From: Flavobacteriales bacterium
GTDB lineage: Bacteria > Bacteroidota > Bacteroidia > Flavobacteriales_D > Crocinitomicaceae
Direction: 5' to 3'
Length of the DNA stretch: 64,000 nt
Assembly: GCA_947447525.1 (NCBI GenBank)
Contig: CANFJL010000011.1
Location: 45,125 to 109,124, forward strand
A program made the translations under genes and the position numbers. Of this stretch, positions 52,029 through 61,424 are shown in pieces. The notes beneath the pieces were generated by a model. It did not search any database, was not told the origin of the DNA, and worked only from the letters and a program-made list of their open reading frames with translations. Positions within the stretch are counted from its first letter, which is position 1; the number at the start of each line of letters is the position of its first letter.

Positions 52029-52982
52029 TTAAGCACTTTGTTTCGTTCTTTCTCTTTGCTTTTCTGCATGAGCCATGGCTGCCGCTCTAACCCAAAGTCC
52101 ATTCTCTTTTGCTTTAGTTCTAGCCTCAATTCTCTCGGCGTTACAAGGTCCATTTCCATTAACAACTTGCCAAAATTCATCCCAATTAATAGTGCCAAAA
52201 TCATAGTGATTGGTACTTTCATTCCATTTTAAATCAGCATCAGGAATCGTTAAACCAAGTAATTCAGCTTGAGGTACTGTAACATCAATAAATTGCTGAC
52301 GCAATTCATCATTTGTACTTCTTTTAATTTTCCACTTCATGGATTGAGCAGTATGTTTCGACTCTGCATCATTAGGTCCAAACATCATTAAAGCTGGCCA
52401 CCAAAAGCGATTAAAAGCATCTTGAGCCATTGCTTTTTGTTCGAGAGTTCCTTTGCAAAGCGTGGTCATAATTTCAAAACCTTGTCTTTGATGAAAGGAT
52501 TCCTCTTTACATACACGAACCATCGCCCGAGCGTATGGGCCATAAGAACAACGGCATAAAGGAACTTGATTCATAATTGCTGCACCATCAACCAACCAAC
52601 CAATAGCGCCCATATCGGCCCAAGAAAGCGTTGGATAATTAAAAATGGAGGAATATTTTACTTTTCCAGAATGTAAATCATCAATAGTATCTTCTCGATC
52701 AGCACCAAGCGTTTCCACTGCGCTGTACAAATACAAACCATGACCAGCCTCATCTTGAACCTTAGCTAAAAGCACTGCTTTACGCCTCAAATTAGGGGCT
52801 CTTGTAATCCAGTTTCCTTCAGGCAACATTCCAACAACTTCTGAATGAGCGTGTTGTGAAATTTGTCTAATTAAAGTTTGTCTGTAATTATCAGGCATCC
52901 AATCATTGGGTTCAATCTTAATATCTTGGTCTATTTTCTGCTGAAATTTTTCTTCCAACAGTTCCAAATTTTTATTTTCCAT
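52029..52982 (-). CDS. paaA: Phenylacetyl-CoA epoxidase catalytic subunit PaaA
   Basis: The 317-aa catalytic di-iron subunit has [40 protein letters not shown] (first Glu/His ligands), [20 protein letters not shown] (second EExxH-type ligands), and [20 protein letters not shown]. It uses O2 and electrons from PaaE to epoxidise phenylacetyl-CoA. I start at the ATG at 52982 ([13 protein letters not shown]); the track start at 53045 adds 21 hydrophobic residues that overlap the promoter. Confidence 0.96.
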   Translation of the reverse strand: MENKNLELLEEKFQQKIDQDIKIEPNDWMPDNYRQTLIRQISQHAHSEVVGMLPEGNWITRAPNLRRKAVLLAKVQDEAGHGLYLYSAVETLGADREDTIDDLHSGKVKYSSIFNYPTLSWADMGAIGWLVDGAAIMNQVPLCRCSYGPYARAMVRVCKEESFHQRQGFEIMTTLCKGTLEQKAMAQDAFNRFWWPALMMFGPNDAESKHTAQSMKWKIKRSTNDELRQQFIDVTVPQAELLGLTIPDADLKWNESTNHYDFGTINWDEFWQVVNGNGPCNAERIEARTKAKENGLWVRAAAMAHAEKQRERTKQSA

Positions 52983-53002
52983 AGGAACACAACTTAGTAA
53001 TA

Positions 53003-53033
53003 CAAATATATGCTTTAGTACAATTAAGACAAA
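53003..53033 (-). promoter_or_regulatory. paaABCD promoter (TTTG-N19-TATATTTG)
   Basis: On the minus strand TTTG (53030-53033) is separated by 19 bp from TATATTTG (53003-53010). Both boxes and the spacing fit the Bacteroidota sigma-A consensus. Transcription would start near 52997, leaving a leader of about 15 nt before the paaA ATG at 52982. It also supports the shorter paaA start, since the longer frame would begin upstream of the promoter. Confidence 0.65.
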
Positions 53034-53087
53034 CAATATTAGCATAACTTTGTTTAATTATTTCATAAACTATGCGTGAGATTTTCT

Positions 53088-53095
53088 TACTTTTG
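53088..53095 (+). promoter_or_regulatory. Candidate -7 promoter box for paaE
   Basis: TACTTTTG matches TAnnTTTG, 19 nt before the paaE ATG. A second match, TAACTTTG, lies at 53045-53052. No -33 TTTG at the usual spacing for either. Confidence 0.4.
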
Positions 53096-53114
53096 ATACT
53101 TTAAAACCAACTAA

Positions 53115-54182
53115 ATGTCACCGAAGTTTTTCCCTTTAACTGTAAAAGAAATTAGAAAGCTAACGAAAGATGCTGTTTCAATAGAATTTGATATCCCAAA
53201 AACTGAACAAGCGCACTTTCAATTTACTTCAGGACAGTATTTGACTTTAAAAACGAATATTGCAGGAGCCGAGGTTAGAAGGTCTTATTCTTTATGTTCC
53301 TCTCCTTTTGAGAATAAATGGATAGTTGCTATAAAAAAGATTGAAAACGGAATATTTTCCAATTTCGCAACACAAAAACTTAGAGTTGGTGATCAGATCG
53401 AAGTAATGAACCCCATGGGGAATTTTTCTCTTCAAAGTGCTTCTGGAAAACCAAGATCAATTGTTTTGTTCGCGGCTGGTAGCGGAATTACTCCTATGCT
53501 TTCCATCGCTAAGACACTCTTACATGAAGAACCCGAGAGTGATGTTACCTTATTTTATGGTAATCAAGGATTTAAGACTATAATTTTTAGAGAAGAACTT
53601 GAGGCATTAAAAAACACCTATATGAATAGGTTTAGATTGGTGCATATTTTTTCTCGTGAAAGTTTAGGCACTAAAATTCTACAAGGTCGCATTGATTATG
53701 AAAAGTGTCTTGCATTGCATACTGCTTTTCTAAAAAACCAAACTATTGACGGGGTCTATATTTGCGGACCAGAAACCATGATACTAGAAGTGCGTGATTG
53801 TTTGACTTCTTTAGGAATTGATAAAGAAAAAATTCATTTCGAATTATTTCATGCAGGTTTGGCCAAGAAGGAACAACATAAAGAAATAGTTACAGACGGA
53901 TTAGCAAGCGAAGTTGAAGTAATTATAGATGGAGACTTGATTAGTTTAACACTTCACACCAACGGAGAAAATATATTAGATGCAGCACAAAAAGCCGGTG
54001 GTGATTTGCCTTATGCTTGCAAAGGAGGCGTGTGTTGTACCTGCAAAGCAAAAATTATAGAAGGAACAGTTTCCATGGATGTTAATTATGCATTAGATGA
54101 AGAAGAAGTAGCCAACGGCTATATTCTAACTTGCCAATCGCACCCAACATCGGAACGGGTATTAATTACATTTGACGAATAA
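53115..54182 (+). CDS. paaE: Phenylacetyl-CoA epoxidase reductase PaaE
   Basis: The 355-aa reductase has an FAD-binding ferredoxin-NADP reductase domain (FTSGQYLTLKTNIAGAEVRR then SYSLCSSP), an NAD(P) domain (VLFAAGSGITPMLSIAKTLL; DGVYICGPETMILEV) and a C-terminal plant-type [2Fe-2S] ferredoxin domain with ligands in CKGGVCCTCKAKI and ILTCQSHP. It passes electrons from NADPH to PaaA. It is divergent from paaABCD and 2 bp before a paralogue. This copy is closest to paaA, so I assign it PaaE. Confidence 0.92.
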   Translation: MSPKFFPLTVKEIRKLTKDAVSIEFDIPKTEQAHFQFTSGQYLTLKTNIAGAEVRRSYSLCSSPFENKWIVAIKKIENGIFSNFATQKLRVGDQIEVMNPMGNFSLQSASGKPRSIVLFAAGSGITPMLSIAKTLLHEEPESDVTLFYGNQGFKTIIFREELEALKNTYMNRFRLVHIFSRESLGTKILQGRIDYEKCLALHTAFLKNQTIDGVYICGPETMILEVRDCLTSLGIDKEKIHFELFHAGLAKKEQHKEIVTDGLASEVEVIIDGDLISLTLHTNGENILDAAQKAGGDLPYACKGGVCCTCKAKIIEGTVSMDVNYALDEEEVANGYILTCQSHPTSERVLITFDE

Positions 54183-54184
54183 GG

Positions 54185-55243
54185 ATGGGAATTTTTAAAA
54201 TATTTAGTAAGAAAAAAGAAGTGAGTAGTAAATGGCATAGTCTAACTATTGTTAAGCTCACCAAGATTAGCAATGATACTACGGTGGTTACCTTAGGGGT
54301 TCCAGAAGATCTTAAAGAGACTTTTAAATTTATTGCAGGTCAATATCTTACACTTGCAGTTGAATTGCAAGGAAAAGAAGAAAGACGGTCTTATTCCATT
54401 TGCAGCGGAGTGAATGAAGAATTATCTGTTGCTGTTAAAAAAGTTAAAGAGGGTAAAGTCTCAACATATTTAAATGATTTAGCGCAAGTTGGAGATCAAT
54501 TAGAAGTTATGGCTCCTGAGGGAAATTTCACCATTTCTAATGAAAAAACTAGTGTTGTATTCGCTGCTGGAAGTGGAATTACACCCATTATATCCATCCT
54601 TAAAAATGGAGGTGCTGGACTCAAAACGCACCTTTTTTACGGTAACAAAACAAGTCAAGATATACTATTTAAAGAATTTCTTGATGGACAAGCGCAGGTG
54701 ATTTCTACCCACTACCTGAGTCAAGAACAAGTTACGGGACATAAGGCTGGTAGATTAGATCGTACGGCCATTATGCATGAAATAAAGCAAAATTTAGACT
54801 TGCTTAAAGCGGATGTATTTCTATTGTGTGGCCCGGAGGAAATGATAAAAGATGCCTTGGATGCACTTCAATTTTTTGGTGTTTCGAAGGAAAAAATAAA
54901 ATACGAACTCTTTACTACACCAGTATTATTAGCAACAAAGGAAGCTGAAAGTGATTTCAATGGAGAAAGTAAGGTAACTGTGACGCTAGACCATGAAACT
55001 TTTAGTTTCAATATGAAAAGTAAGGGTAAAACAATTTTAGAAGTTGTAGAAAATCAAGGATATGATGCCCCGTTTTCATGTCGCGGAGGTGTTTGTTGTT
55101 CTTGTAAAGCAAAAGTAACGGAAGGAAAGGCAGTAATGAAAATGAATTATTCACTGAGTGATAAAGAAGTGGAAGAAGGATATATACTAACATGTCAAGC
55201 GACACCTGCTTCTGCTGAAATTACGATAAGTTATGATCTATAA
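54185..55243 (+). CDS. Second PaaE-like ferredoxin reductase
   Basis: The 352-aa protein has the same order as its neighbour: FIAGQYLTLAVELQGKEERR then SYSICSG, VFAAGSGITPIISILK, DVFLLCGPEEMIKDAL, and the [2Fe-2S] ligands CRGGVCCSCKAKV and ILTCQATP. Sequence identity with the upstream PaaE is moderate, so this is an old rather than a recent duplicate. It may serve a second oxygenase or give redundant electron supply to PaaA. It begins 2 bp after the first paaE and overlaps the SDR gene by 11 bp. Confidence 0.9.
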   Translation: MGIFKIFSKKKEVSSKWHSLTIVKLTKISNDTTVVTLGVPEDLKETFKFIAGQYLTLAVELQGKEERRSYSICSGVNEELSVAVKKVKEGKVSTYLNDLAQVGDQLEVMAPEGNFTISNEKTSVVFAAGSGITPIISILKNGGAGLKTHLFYGNKTSQDILFKEFLDGQAQVISTHYLSQEQVTGHKAGRLDRTAIMHEIKQNLDLLKADVFLLCGPEEMIKDALDALQFFGVSKEKIKYELFTTPVLLATKEAESDFNGESKVTVTLDHETFSFNMKSKGKTILEVVENQGYDAPFSCRGGVCCSCKAKVTEGKAVMKMNYSLSDKEVEEGYILTCQATPASAEITISYDL

Positions 55244-55925
55244 AACAATTGTAGTTACAGGTGCTAGCCGAGGCATTGGCAAGGCATTAGTGGAGGAACT
55301 TGCGGCCAATAAAGAACATCATGTTATTGCCTTGTCTCGAGACTTAAAAACAATGAAGAATAACTTTAATGCGCTAGAAAATGTAAGCAGCTATGCCTTT
55401 GATTTAGAATTAAATGTGAAAGCGCAGATTACAAGTATTACAGAAAAATACCCCAAGATTGATTTGTTGATTAACAATGCTGGCTATTTGGTAAAATCGT
55501 CTATCCCCAATATTGAACGAAATCTCTTGATGAAATCATTCGAGATCAACTATTTTGGAGTGGTCGAATTGGTACAGGCGCTATTACCTAAAATGACCTC
55601 TTCTATAAGTCATATTGTGAACATAAGTTCCATGGGAGCATTTCAAGGAAGTGTGAAATTTCCTGAATTAAGTGCTTACACATCAGCTAAAGCGGCATTG
55701 TGTAATTTTACTGAGCTATTTGCAGCAGAAAACGAAGGTGCCAATACGCGTATGAATTGCTTGTGTTTAGGTGCTGTTCAAACAGAAATGCTATCAGAAG
55801 CTTTTCCAGGATATGAAGCCCCTTGTCAACCTGAAGACATGGCGAAATTCATTGCTGATTTTGGTTTAAAAAGTCATTATTTTCTGAATGGTAAAATAAT
55901 CCCTATTTCCTTATCAACGCCATAA
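55233..55925 (+). CDS. Short-chain dehydrogenase/reductase
   Basis: The 230-aa classical SDR has the cofactor motif VVTGASRGIGKALVEELAAN, LLINNAGYLVKS (NNAG), the catalytic Ser in IVNISSMGAFQGS and YxxxK in SAYTSAKAALCNF, where the Tyr-x-x-x-Lys is YTSAK. Substrate unknown. It overlaps the second reductase gene by 11 nt, so it belongs to the paaE transcription unit, where it could act on a phenylacetate intermediate. Confidence 0.88.
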   Translation: MIYKTIVVTGASRGIGKALVEELAANKEHHVIALSRDLKTMKNNFNALENVSSYAFDLELNVKAQITSITEKYPKIDLLINNAGYLVKSSIPNIERNLLMKSFEINYFGVVELVQALLPKMTSSISHIVNISSMGAFQGSVKFPELSAYTSAKAALCNFTELFAAENEGANTRMNCLCLGAVQTEMLSEAFPGYEAPCQPEDMAKFIADFGLKSHYFLNGKIIPISLSTP

Positions 55926-55969
55926 AATCTTGGTTGTTCCAGCTGCGCTAAAATTGAGATATTTTTTAA

Positions 55970-55977
55970 TATCTTTA
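55970..55977 (+). promoter_or_regulatory. Candidate -7 promoter box for the SprF operon
   Basis: TATCTTTA (7 of 8 to TAnnTTTG) ends 4 nt before the ATG at 55982, giving an extremely short leader. Confidence 0.3.
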
Positions 55978-55981
55978 CCTT

Positions 55982-56983
55982 ATGTGTAGGAAGTATTTCT
56001 TATTTATTTTATTTCTTCTTTTTTGCAGTCTGCAAGTAGCAAATGCACAAGATATCCATTGGTCTCAGTACAATGAAAACCCATTATTTCAAAATCCAGC
56101 CAATGCTGGAAATTTCAAGGGAGACATAAGATTTACCGGAAATTTCAGAGATCAATGGCGCAGTGTTTCTGTTCCCTTTAGCACATTTTCTGGCGCAATA
56201 GATAAACAATATAAATCTTTAGGTCTGGGAATACTTATGTTTCATGATCAAGCTGGTGACGGAAAATTAAGTACGCTTGAAATTCAAGGCAACTTGGTTT
56301 ATGGAATCAGTTTAACGAAGGACAAAAAACATTCACTGAGGGTTGGAGCGAATATTGGAATGAATCACAGGCAAGTGAATTGGAATAATTTCTATTTTGA
56401 TAGTCAGTACAATGGATATATTTTTAACCCAGGACTACCCACCAATGAAAATTTTCAAAGTGATCAAAAAACAAATTTTTCTATCGGAACAGGCTTAACC
56501 TACGAATGGATTCAAAAAGAAAGACAAAAAACAAATATCGGAATTGGAATCTACAATATAAATCAACCGAATCAGGGCTTTTATAATCAAGAAATTAAAA
56601 GACCCGTTAGAATGGCCTTGTATGTAAAACAGAGCATTAAAATAAAGGAAAATATGGATCTAATTCCTAGTTTTCAATTCCAAAGTCAAGGGGTCTATAA
56701 AGAATTGAATTTGGGGTCATCGATAAAGTATTACTTAAAAACAAAAGACTTTTCTTATCAAGCGCTCTATGCAGGACTTTGGATGCGCAATAAAGATGCC
56801 TGTTTCCTTACTGTTGGATATGATTATCAAGATTTTTTCATGGGATTAAGTTACGATATTAATTTTTCTAAACTTGTACCTGCGAGTAATACAAGGGGTG
56901 GCTTTGAAATTTCAGTACGATATATTATTAATCGCTTTAAGCCTAAGCGAATTGAACACAGAGTATGTCCAGACTTTATCTAA
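55982..56983 (+). CDS. PorP/SprF-family outer-membrane protein of the type IX secretion system
   Basis: The 333-aa protein has a signal peptide (FILFLLFCSLQVANAQ) and the family beginning DIHWSQYNENPLFQNPANAG, followed by barrel strands (RFTGNFRDQWRSVSVPFST; LSTLEIQGNLVYGISLTKD; GFEISVRYIINRFKP). PorP/SprF proteins help export and anchor type B cargo such as the 44.8-kb giant. It overlaps the downstream TPR/PD40 gene by 19 nt, so it is translationally coupled. Confidence 0.9.
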   Translation: MCRKYFLFILFLLFCSLQVANAQDIHWSQYNENPLFQNPANAGNFKGDIRFTGNFRDQWRSVSVPFSTFSGAIDKQYKSLGLGILMFHDQAGDGKLSTLEIQGNLVYGISLTKDKKHSLRVGANIGMNHRQVNWNNFYFDSQYNGYIFNPGLPTNENFQSDQKTNFSIGTGLTYEWIQKERQKTNIGIGIYNINQPNQGFYNQEIKRPVRMALYVKQSIKIKENMDLIPSFQFQSQGVYKELNLGSSIKYYLKTKDFSYQALYAGLWMRNKDACFLTVGYDYQDFFMGLSYDINFSKLVPASNTRGGFEISVRYIINRFKPKRIEHRVCPDFI

Positions 56984-59175
56984 TTTTAATTTGTTTAATA
57001 GGCTTCAATTTTAATGGGGGAGCACAAGTAAAACTGAAGGATTTGATCAGTTTTGCAGAGGAACAATACAAAAAAGGAGATTACTATTACGCCTGCGATT
57101 ACTATCTACAAGCCTTAGCGATTGATTCTAATTCTCTTGAGCTGCGTTGGAAATATGCAGAAACACTTAGAGCATATAAAAACTATAGGGCTGCCGAAGA
57201 AGAATATGCCAAAATTTATGCTTTTGATGAAGGAGTCGCGTATCCAAACGCTTTGCTTTATTTAGGATTAATGCAGAAGCAGAATGGAAAATATAAAATA
57301 GCACTCGCAAGTTTCAAATTGGCTAAAACGGCATTTGAAGATCCAACAAAATATGAATACAAAAAAATTGAGCGCGAAATCGCTTCTTGCTATTGGGCAA
57401 TACAACAGGGACCAGACACAACAAGCATCGAACATTTCGACGAAAGAATAAACACCTATGACGCCGAGTTTGGTCATCAAATTAAAGATGGGAAATTAAT
57501 ATTTTCCTCCCTAAAGGCGGACACCATTAATGCAGAGGAAGAAGTCTATGCAAAACATTACACCACTGCACTTTACAGCGTTAGTACTGAAGCGGATTCA
57601 ACAGGAAAGCCGAAAAAAATACAGGGATTAAGTCAGGGGAAATCAAGTGTTGGCAATGCTAGTTTTGATGAGGAATCGGGTTATTTTTATTTTAGTATTT
57701 GCAACGATGAAGCCTTCAACTACAACTGTAAAATTGCGCGTTTAAAAATAATTGATGGTAAATGGGGGAAAGCAGATACTTTATCTAGCATTATAAATGC
57801 TCCGAATAGTAATACGACTCATCCTATGGTACATATTGACAAAGAGGGGAGGAAACTCTTATATTTTTCTTCGAATAGATCTGGAGGGAAAGGAGAAATG
57901 GATATTTGGTGTTGTGAAATTATTGGCGATGGATTCGGTAGCGCATTTAATGTGAATCAAATAAACAGTATTGAAAATGAAATTTGTCCTTGGTTCGATC
58001 AAAAAAATCAAAGATTATATTTCAGTTCCACATGGCACAATAACTTTGGGGGCTATGATGTTAATTTTGCTGATATCAATGGCGAAAAAATAAGTAAACC
58101 TAAAAATGCTGGAAGACCTATTAATAGTCCTGCGAACGATTTATATTATTTTGAGTCCAAAGATTCAGTTTTTGTCTCTTCTAATCGACTAGGAAGTTTC
58201 GCTAAAAAAAATCCAACTTGTTGCAGTGATATCTATTTTCAGATCATACCAAAACCAATTCTCCCTCCTGATACCTTGATTGTAAATCAAATTGAAACGA
58301 TATTTCCGGTAAAAATTTATTTTGAAAATGACCATCCCAATCCAAAAAGTTGGGCTAAAACCAGCAATTTAAAATATTCTCAAACCTACGAAGCGTATCA
58401 AAAAATGTTCCCAACCTATTTAGCCAAAGGAGATTCCATCATTGAAGACAATAGCGAAAGCGAAAAATTAAGTGCCTTTTTCAATTTCAATGTCAATAAG
58501 GGATACCAGGATTTATTAAAACTAAGCGATACCTTAATCCTTTACTTAAGTCGTGGGGAACGCGTTCGTGTATTTGTAAGTGGAATGGCAAGTCCTTTGC
58601 ACCAGAGCCAATATAATGTAAACTTATCGCAGCGCCGTATTGAAACATTGCTCAATGAATGGAGGAAAAATGAAAATCCCATATTAAATGCAGCCTTAAT
58701 CAATAAACAAATAGAAATCATTGAAATTCCTTTTGGTGAGTACCTGGCGAATCAAGAAACTAGTGATGATTTAAAAAATAAGGCGCAATCGGTTTATTCT
58801 TATGATGCCAGTATAGAGCGAAGGGTTGAAATAGTAGGCATAGATAAAAACAAGGAACTTGTCAATAGCGCATTAAAAGTACAACCTATGATTGTACATT
58901 TAAAGAAATCGGAACTAGGGAAACGAATAGCAGAATTTACGATCAAGAATAATAGCCTTGAACCCCAAACGATAAGCGCTATCACCAGCACATCACCTGC
59001 ATTAATAGTTATTGGTGATAAATTAAATGAAATCGTAGTTGCACCTCAGTCAGAAATCATGCTAAAAGTAACTGTAGATATTTCAAAATTAGTAGGTTTG
59101 CAACTGCATAAACTACAAATTAATTTTACTGATAGCAGTCTTAATACTACGATTTACATCAGTACTGAAAATTAA
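56965..59175 (+). CDS. TPR/PD40 protein with degenerate OmpA-like and DUF1573-like C-terminus
   Basis: The 736-aa product has a signal peptide (LYLILICLIGFNFNGGAQ), TPR-like helices (KKGDYYYACDYYLQALAIDS; YRAAEEEYAKIYAFDEGV), PD40 beta-propeller blades (RKLLYFSSNRSGGKGEMDIW; QRLYFSSTWHNNFGGYDVNF), an OmpA-like region (VRVFVSGMASPLHQSQYNVN, LSQRRIETLL) in which the usual Asp of the peptidoglycan site is not evident, and a final DUF1573-like Ig domain. The order TPR-PD40-OmpA resembles PorE, the T9SS protein linking the machinery to peptidoglycan. Coupling with SprF supports a T9SS role. Confidence 0.85.
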   Translation: MSRLYLILICLIGFNFNGGAQVKLKDLISFAEEQYKKGDYYYACDYYLQALAIDSNSLELRWKYAETLRAYKNYRAAEEEYAKIYAFDEGVAYPNALLYLGLMQKQNGKYKIALASFKLAKTAFEDPTKYEYKKIEREIASCYWAIQQGPDTTSIEHFDERINTYDAEFGHQIKDGKLIFSSLKADTINAEEEVYAKHYTTALYSVSTEADSTGKPKKIQGLSQGKSSVGNASFDEESGYFYFSICNDEAFNYNCKIARLKIIDGKWGKADTLSSIINAPNSNTTHPMVHIDKEGRKLLYFSSNRSGGKGEMDIWCCEIIGDGFGSAFNVNQINSIENEICPWFDQKNQRLYFSSTWHNNFGGYDVNFADINGEKISKPKNAGRPINSPANDLYYFESKDSVFVSSNRLGSFAKKNPTCCSDIYFQIIPKPILPPDTLIVNQIETIFPVKIYFENDHPNPKSWAKTSNLKYSQTYEAYQKMFPTYLAKGDSIIEDNSESEKLSAFFNFNVNKGYQDLLKLSDTLILYLSRGERVRVFVSGMASPLHQSQYNVNLSQRRIETLLNEWRKNENPILNAALINKQIEIIEIPFGEYLANQETSDDLKNKAQSVYSYDASIERRVEIVGIDKNKELVNSALKVQPMIVHLKKSELGKRIAEFTIKNNSLEPQTISAITSTSPALIVIGDKLNEIVVAPQSEIMLKVTVDISKLVGLQLHKLQINFTDSSLNTTIYISTEN

Positions 59176-59187
59176 AAAACAAGAATA

Positions 59188-60375
59188 TTGGAAAGCATAG
59201 CAGAGAAAAAAATAGCAAAGCCAAGACTTCACTTCATAGATATGGCGAGAAGTCTCGCTATATTAATGATGATTGAAGGTCATTTTACAGGGGCTGCATT
59301 AGCCAACCAATATAGAGATGACTCTAATTTTTTCTTTGGCTTATGGCATAATATGCATGGTCTTACCTCTCCATTGTTCTTTTCTGTAACAGGGGTCATA
59401 TTTGTTTATTTAATGATTGGTAGCACTGAGGTACCTTATTTTCAAAATATTCGTGTAAAAAAAGGATACAAACGCATCTTAGAATTGTTGTTTTGGGGTT
59501 ATTTGATCCAGCTCAATTTATGGAGCATTGTTAAATCGCTTTGGTGGGGAACACCTATCAATTTCGATTGGTTCTATGCTTTTCATGTACTTCAATCTAT
59601 TGCCTTTGGATTGACCTTAATTCTACTTATTTATGGCGCTTTTAAAATAATTGGAAAGCTTCCTTTGCACTTTTATTATTTTATTGCAGCTGCCATTCTT
59701 TTTGTCTTTTATTCGCTAATGAAACATAGAATCACCCTAGACGAAAGCTCAGGTGCCCATCATTACTGGCCAGCACATTTTCCTAAAATAATTCAAAACA
59801 TGTTTTACGGACAATACAGCGACTTTAGTTTTGTTAGATTTTCTGGATACACTTTATTAGGAGGAATGGTCGGAAGTATTATTAAAACTTATGAAGTTCA
59901 TGCAAAAAAATGGTGGTTCGGACTGAGTTTTATTCTTATTGGAATTGCCTTGAATATGTTTATTATTAAGATTTTAAATAACATAGACCAAATGTTAACC
60001 GCAACGCATTACTTTGGCACTACATACTTGGCACTAGACAGCACTTCCTTTGTTCGTTTTGGACAAGTATTAATTGTTTTGGGAGTCTTAATGTTGGTTG
60101 ATGCCAATATAAAATATAAGCCAGCCTTATTTCTTAAGTTAGGTCAAAATACACTTCAAATATATATTGTGCATGTAATCATCTTATATGGTGGTATTAT
60201 TGGCTTTGGTTTGAAGCCTTTGGCATTTGATTTGGATAAATCGCCTTGGGAGTCGATTGCCATTTCCATCAGTGCCATGGTTGCTTTTACCATCATGGTT
60301 AAATATATTGAACCATTGAGCATCTTTTACAATAAGATTTTCGGGAAAATTAGAATCTTTAAAGATCGCGAGTAA
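59188..60375 (+). CDS. DUF1624/acyltransferase-like membrane protein
   Basis: The 395-aa protein has about ten membrane helices and the beginning LHFIDMARSLAILMMIEGHF with HNMHGLTSPLFFSVTGVIF, matching DUF1624/heparan-alpha-glucosaminide-acetyltransferase-like enzymes, in which the His in such motifs takes part in transmembrane acyl transfer. The start is TTG at 59188; the next ATG lies inside the conserved motif and would truncate it. It lies 12 bp after the TPR/PD40 gene. It may acylate a surface glycan or lipid. Confidence 0.8.
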   Translation: MESIAEKKIAKPRLHFIDMARSLAILMMIEGHFTGAALANQYRDDSNFFFGLWHNMHGLTSPLFFSVTGVIFVYLMIGSTEVPYFQNIRVKKGYKRILELLFWGYLIQLNLWSIVKSLWWGTPINFDWFYAFHVLQSIAFGLTLILLIYGAFKIIGKLPLHFYYFIAAAILFVFYSLMKHRITLDESSGAHHYWPAHFPKIIQNMFYGQYSDFSFVRFSGYTLLGGMVGSIIKTYEVHAKKWWFGLSFILIGIALNMFIIKILNNIDQMLTATHYFGTTYLALDSTSFVRFGQVLIVLGVLMLVDANIKYKPALFLKLGQNTLQIYIVHVIILYGGIIGFGLKPLAFDLDKSPWESIAISISAMVAFTIMVKYIEPLSIFYNKIFGKIRIFKDRE

Positions 60376-60383
60376 TCTTAAAA

Positions 60384-61424
60384 TTAATTTTTAGACTTCT
60401 TCTTTGGTTTTGGGGGAGCTGCATATTGAAGAATACTGGTGTACATATGTTCACCACATTCATCTTTAACCTTTAAATTCACCTTGTGTTTTCCAGGATA
60501 TTTAAAAGTATGCTCCACTTCTGGTTCATTGCTACTTTCACCATCGTTAAAATACCATGTTATACTTTTCGCATTAGGGTAATTGGCATAGCAAGCTACT
60601 TTATACTTTCCGGGTTTTGTGGTTTCCTTTTTAATTTCATAATAATTATTTTCCAATTTATAGGTAGCCAAATTCTTCAGAACATATTCAGAGGCTTCCG
60701 TTTGAATGGTTTTTGCAACTTCAGCTGAAATGGTCTTGGTATAGGCTCCAAGGGAAGATTCCTTAAAAATGGCAGTATAAAAAGTACATGCTGCCAAATA
60801 GGATCCGTATTTACTTGGATGCGCTAAATCGTCATGATACAAGCTAATTTTCTTATGTTTATTCGCGACTTTGCGCCATACCTCTCCAACTGGAACAATC
60901 GGAACATCAAATTTATTTCCAATGTAGCAATAACCATTACTGATACATTGTGTCATTTTATCATAAGAATCAATTTCTTCCCGGTCAACAAATCCTTCTT
61001 TATAACCCCAAGTCATATAAAAAAGAACATTAGCACAAGGGCTATATTTTTTTACGGAGTCAATGATTTGACTTACATAGGGAACTGTGGCTGAATCTAA
61101 ATATTGGGGGGTAAATGATAACTCTCGAGAAAACCCTTGTAGAATTACATAATCCCACCTTTGTTTCTGAAAAGATTCATACATATCTTCTCTTTGCGCA
61201 TGCTCACTAAAGGAAGCACCTGAACGTGTATTCATCTCTACATGGACAATTCTTCCTTTTGCTTTACAGATCTTTCTAAACATCACAGGCATTACATTCA
61301 TATGGGTATATGAATTCCCAATGAACAAAATATTTAGTGTATCAGACGGAGCTGCAAGCACTGTTTTTCCAAACATCGTAAAAAAGAGGAAAGAAAATAA
61401 TTTGGAGAGCGTTCTGATTTTCAT
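60384..61424 (-). CDS. SGNH-type hydrolase (DUF4886-like) with PKD domain
   Basis: The 346-aa secreted protein has a signal peptide (FSFLFFTMFGKTVLAAP), an SGNH-like N-terminal block (LNILFIGNSYTHMNVMPVMF; WDYVILQGFSRELSFTPQYL; LYHDDLAHPSKYGSYLAACT, carrying the catalytic Asp/His pair), and a C-terminal PKD domain (ITWYFNDGESSNEPEVEHTF). It probably is an esterase or deacetylase acting on extracellular glycans. It overlaps the HIT gene by 4 nt (ATGA), so it shares an operon with greA and HIT. A lysine-rich C-terminus (PKPKKKSKN) replaces a sorting domain. Confidence 0.85.
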   Translation of the reverse strand: MKIRTLSKLFSFLFFTMFGKTVLAAPSDTLNILFIGNSYTHMNVMPVMFRKICKAKGRIVHVEMNTRSGASFSEHAQREDMYESFQKQRWDYVILQGFSRELSFTPQYLDSATVPYVSQIIDSVKKYSPCANVLFYMTWGYKEGFVDREEIDSYDKMTQCISNGYCYIGNKFDVPIVPVGEVWRKVANKHKKISLYHDDLAHPSKYGSYLAACTFYTAIFKESSLGAYTKTISAEVAKTIQTEASEYVLKNLATYKLENNYYEIKKETTKPGKYKVACYANYPNAKSITWYFNDGESSNEPEVEHTFKYPGKHKVNLKVKDECGEHMYTSILQYAAPPKPKKKSKN

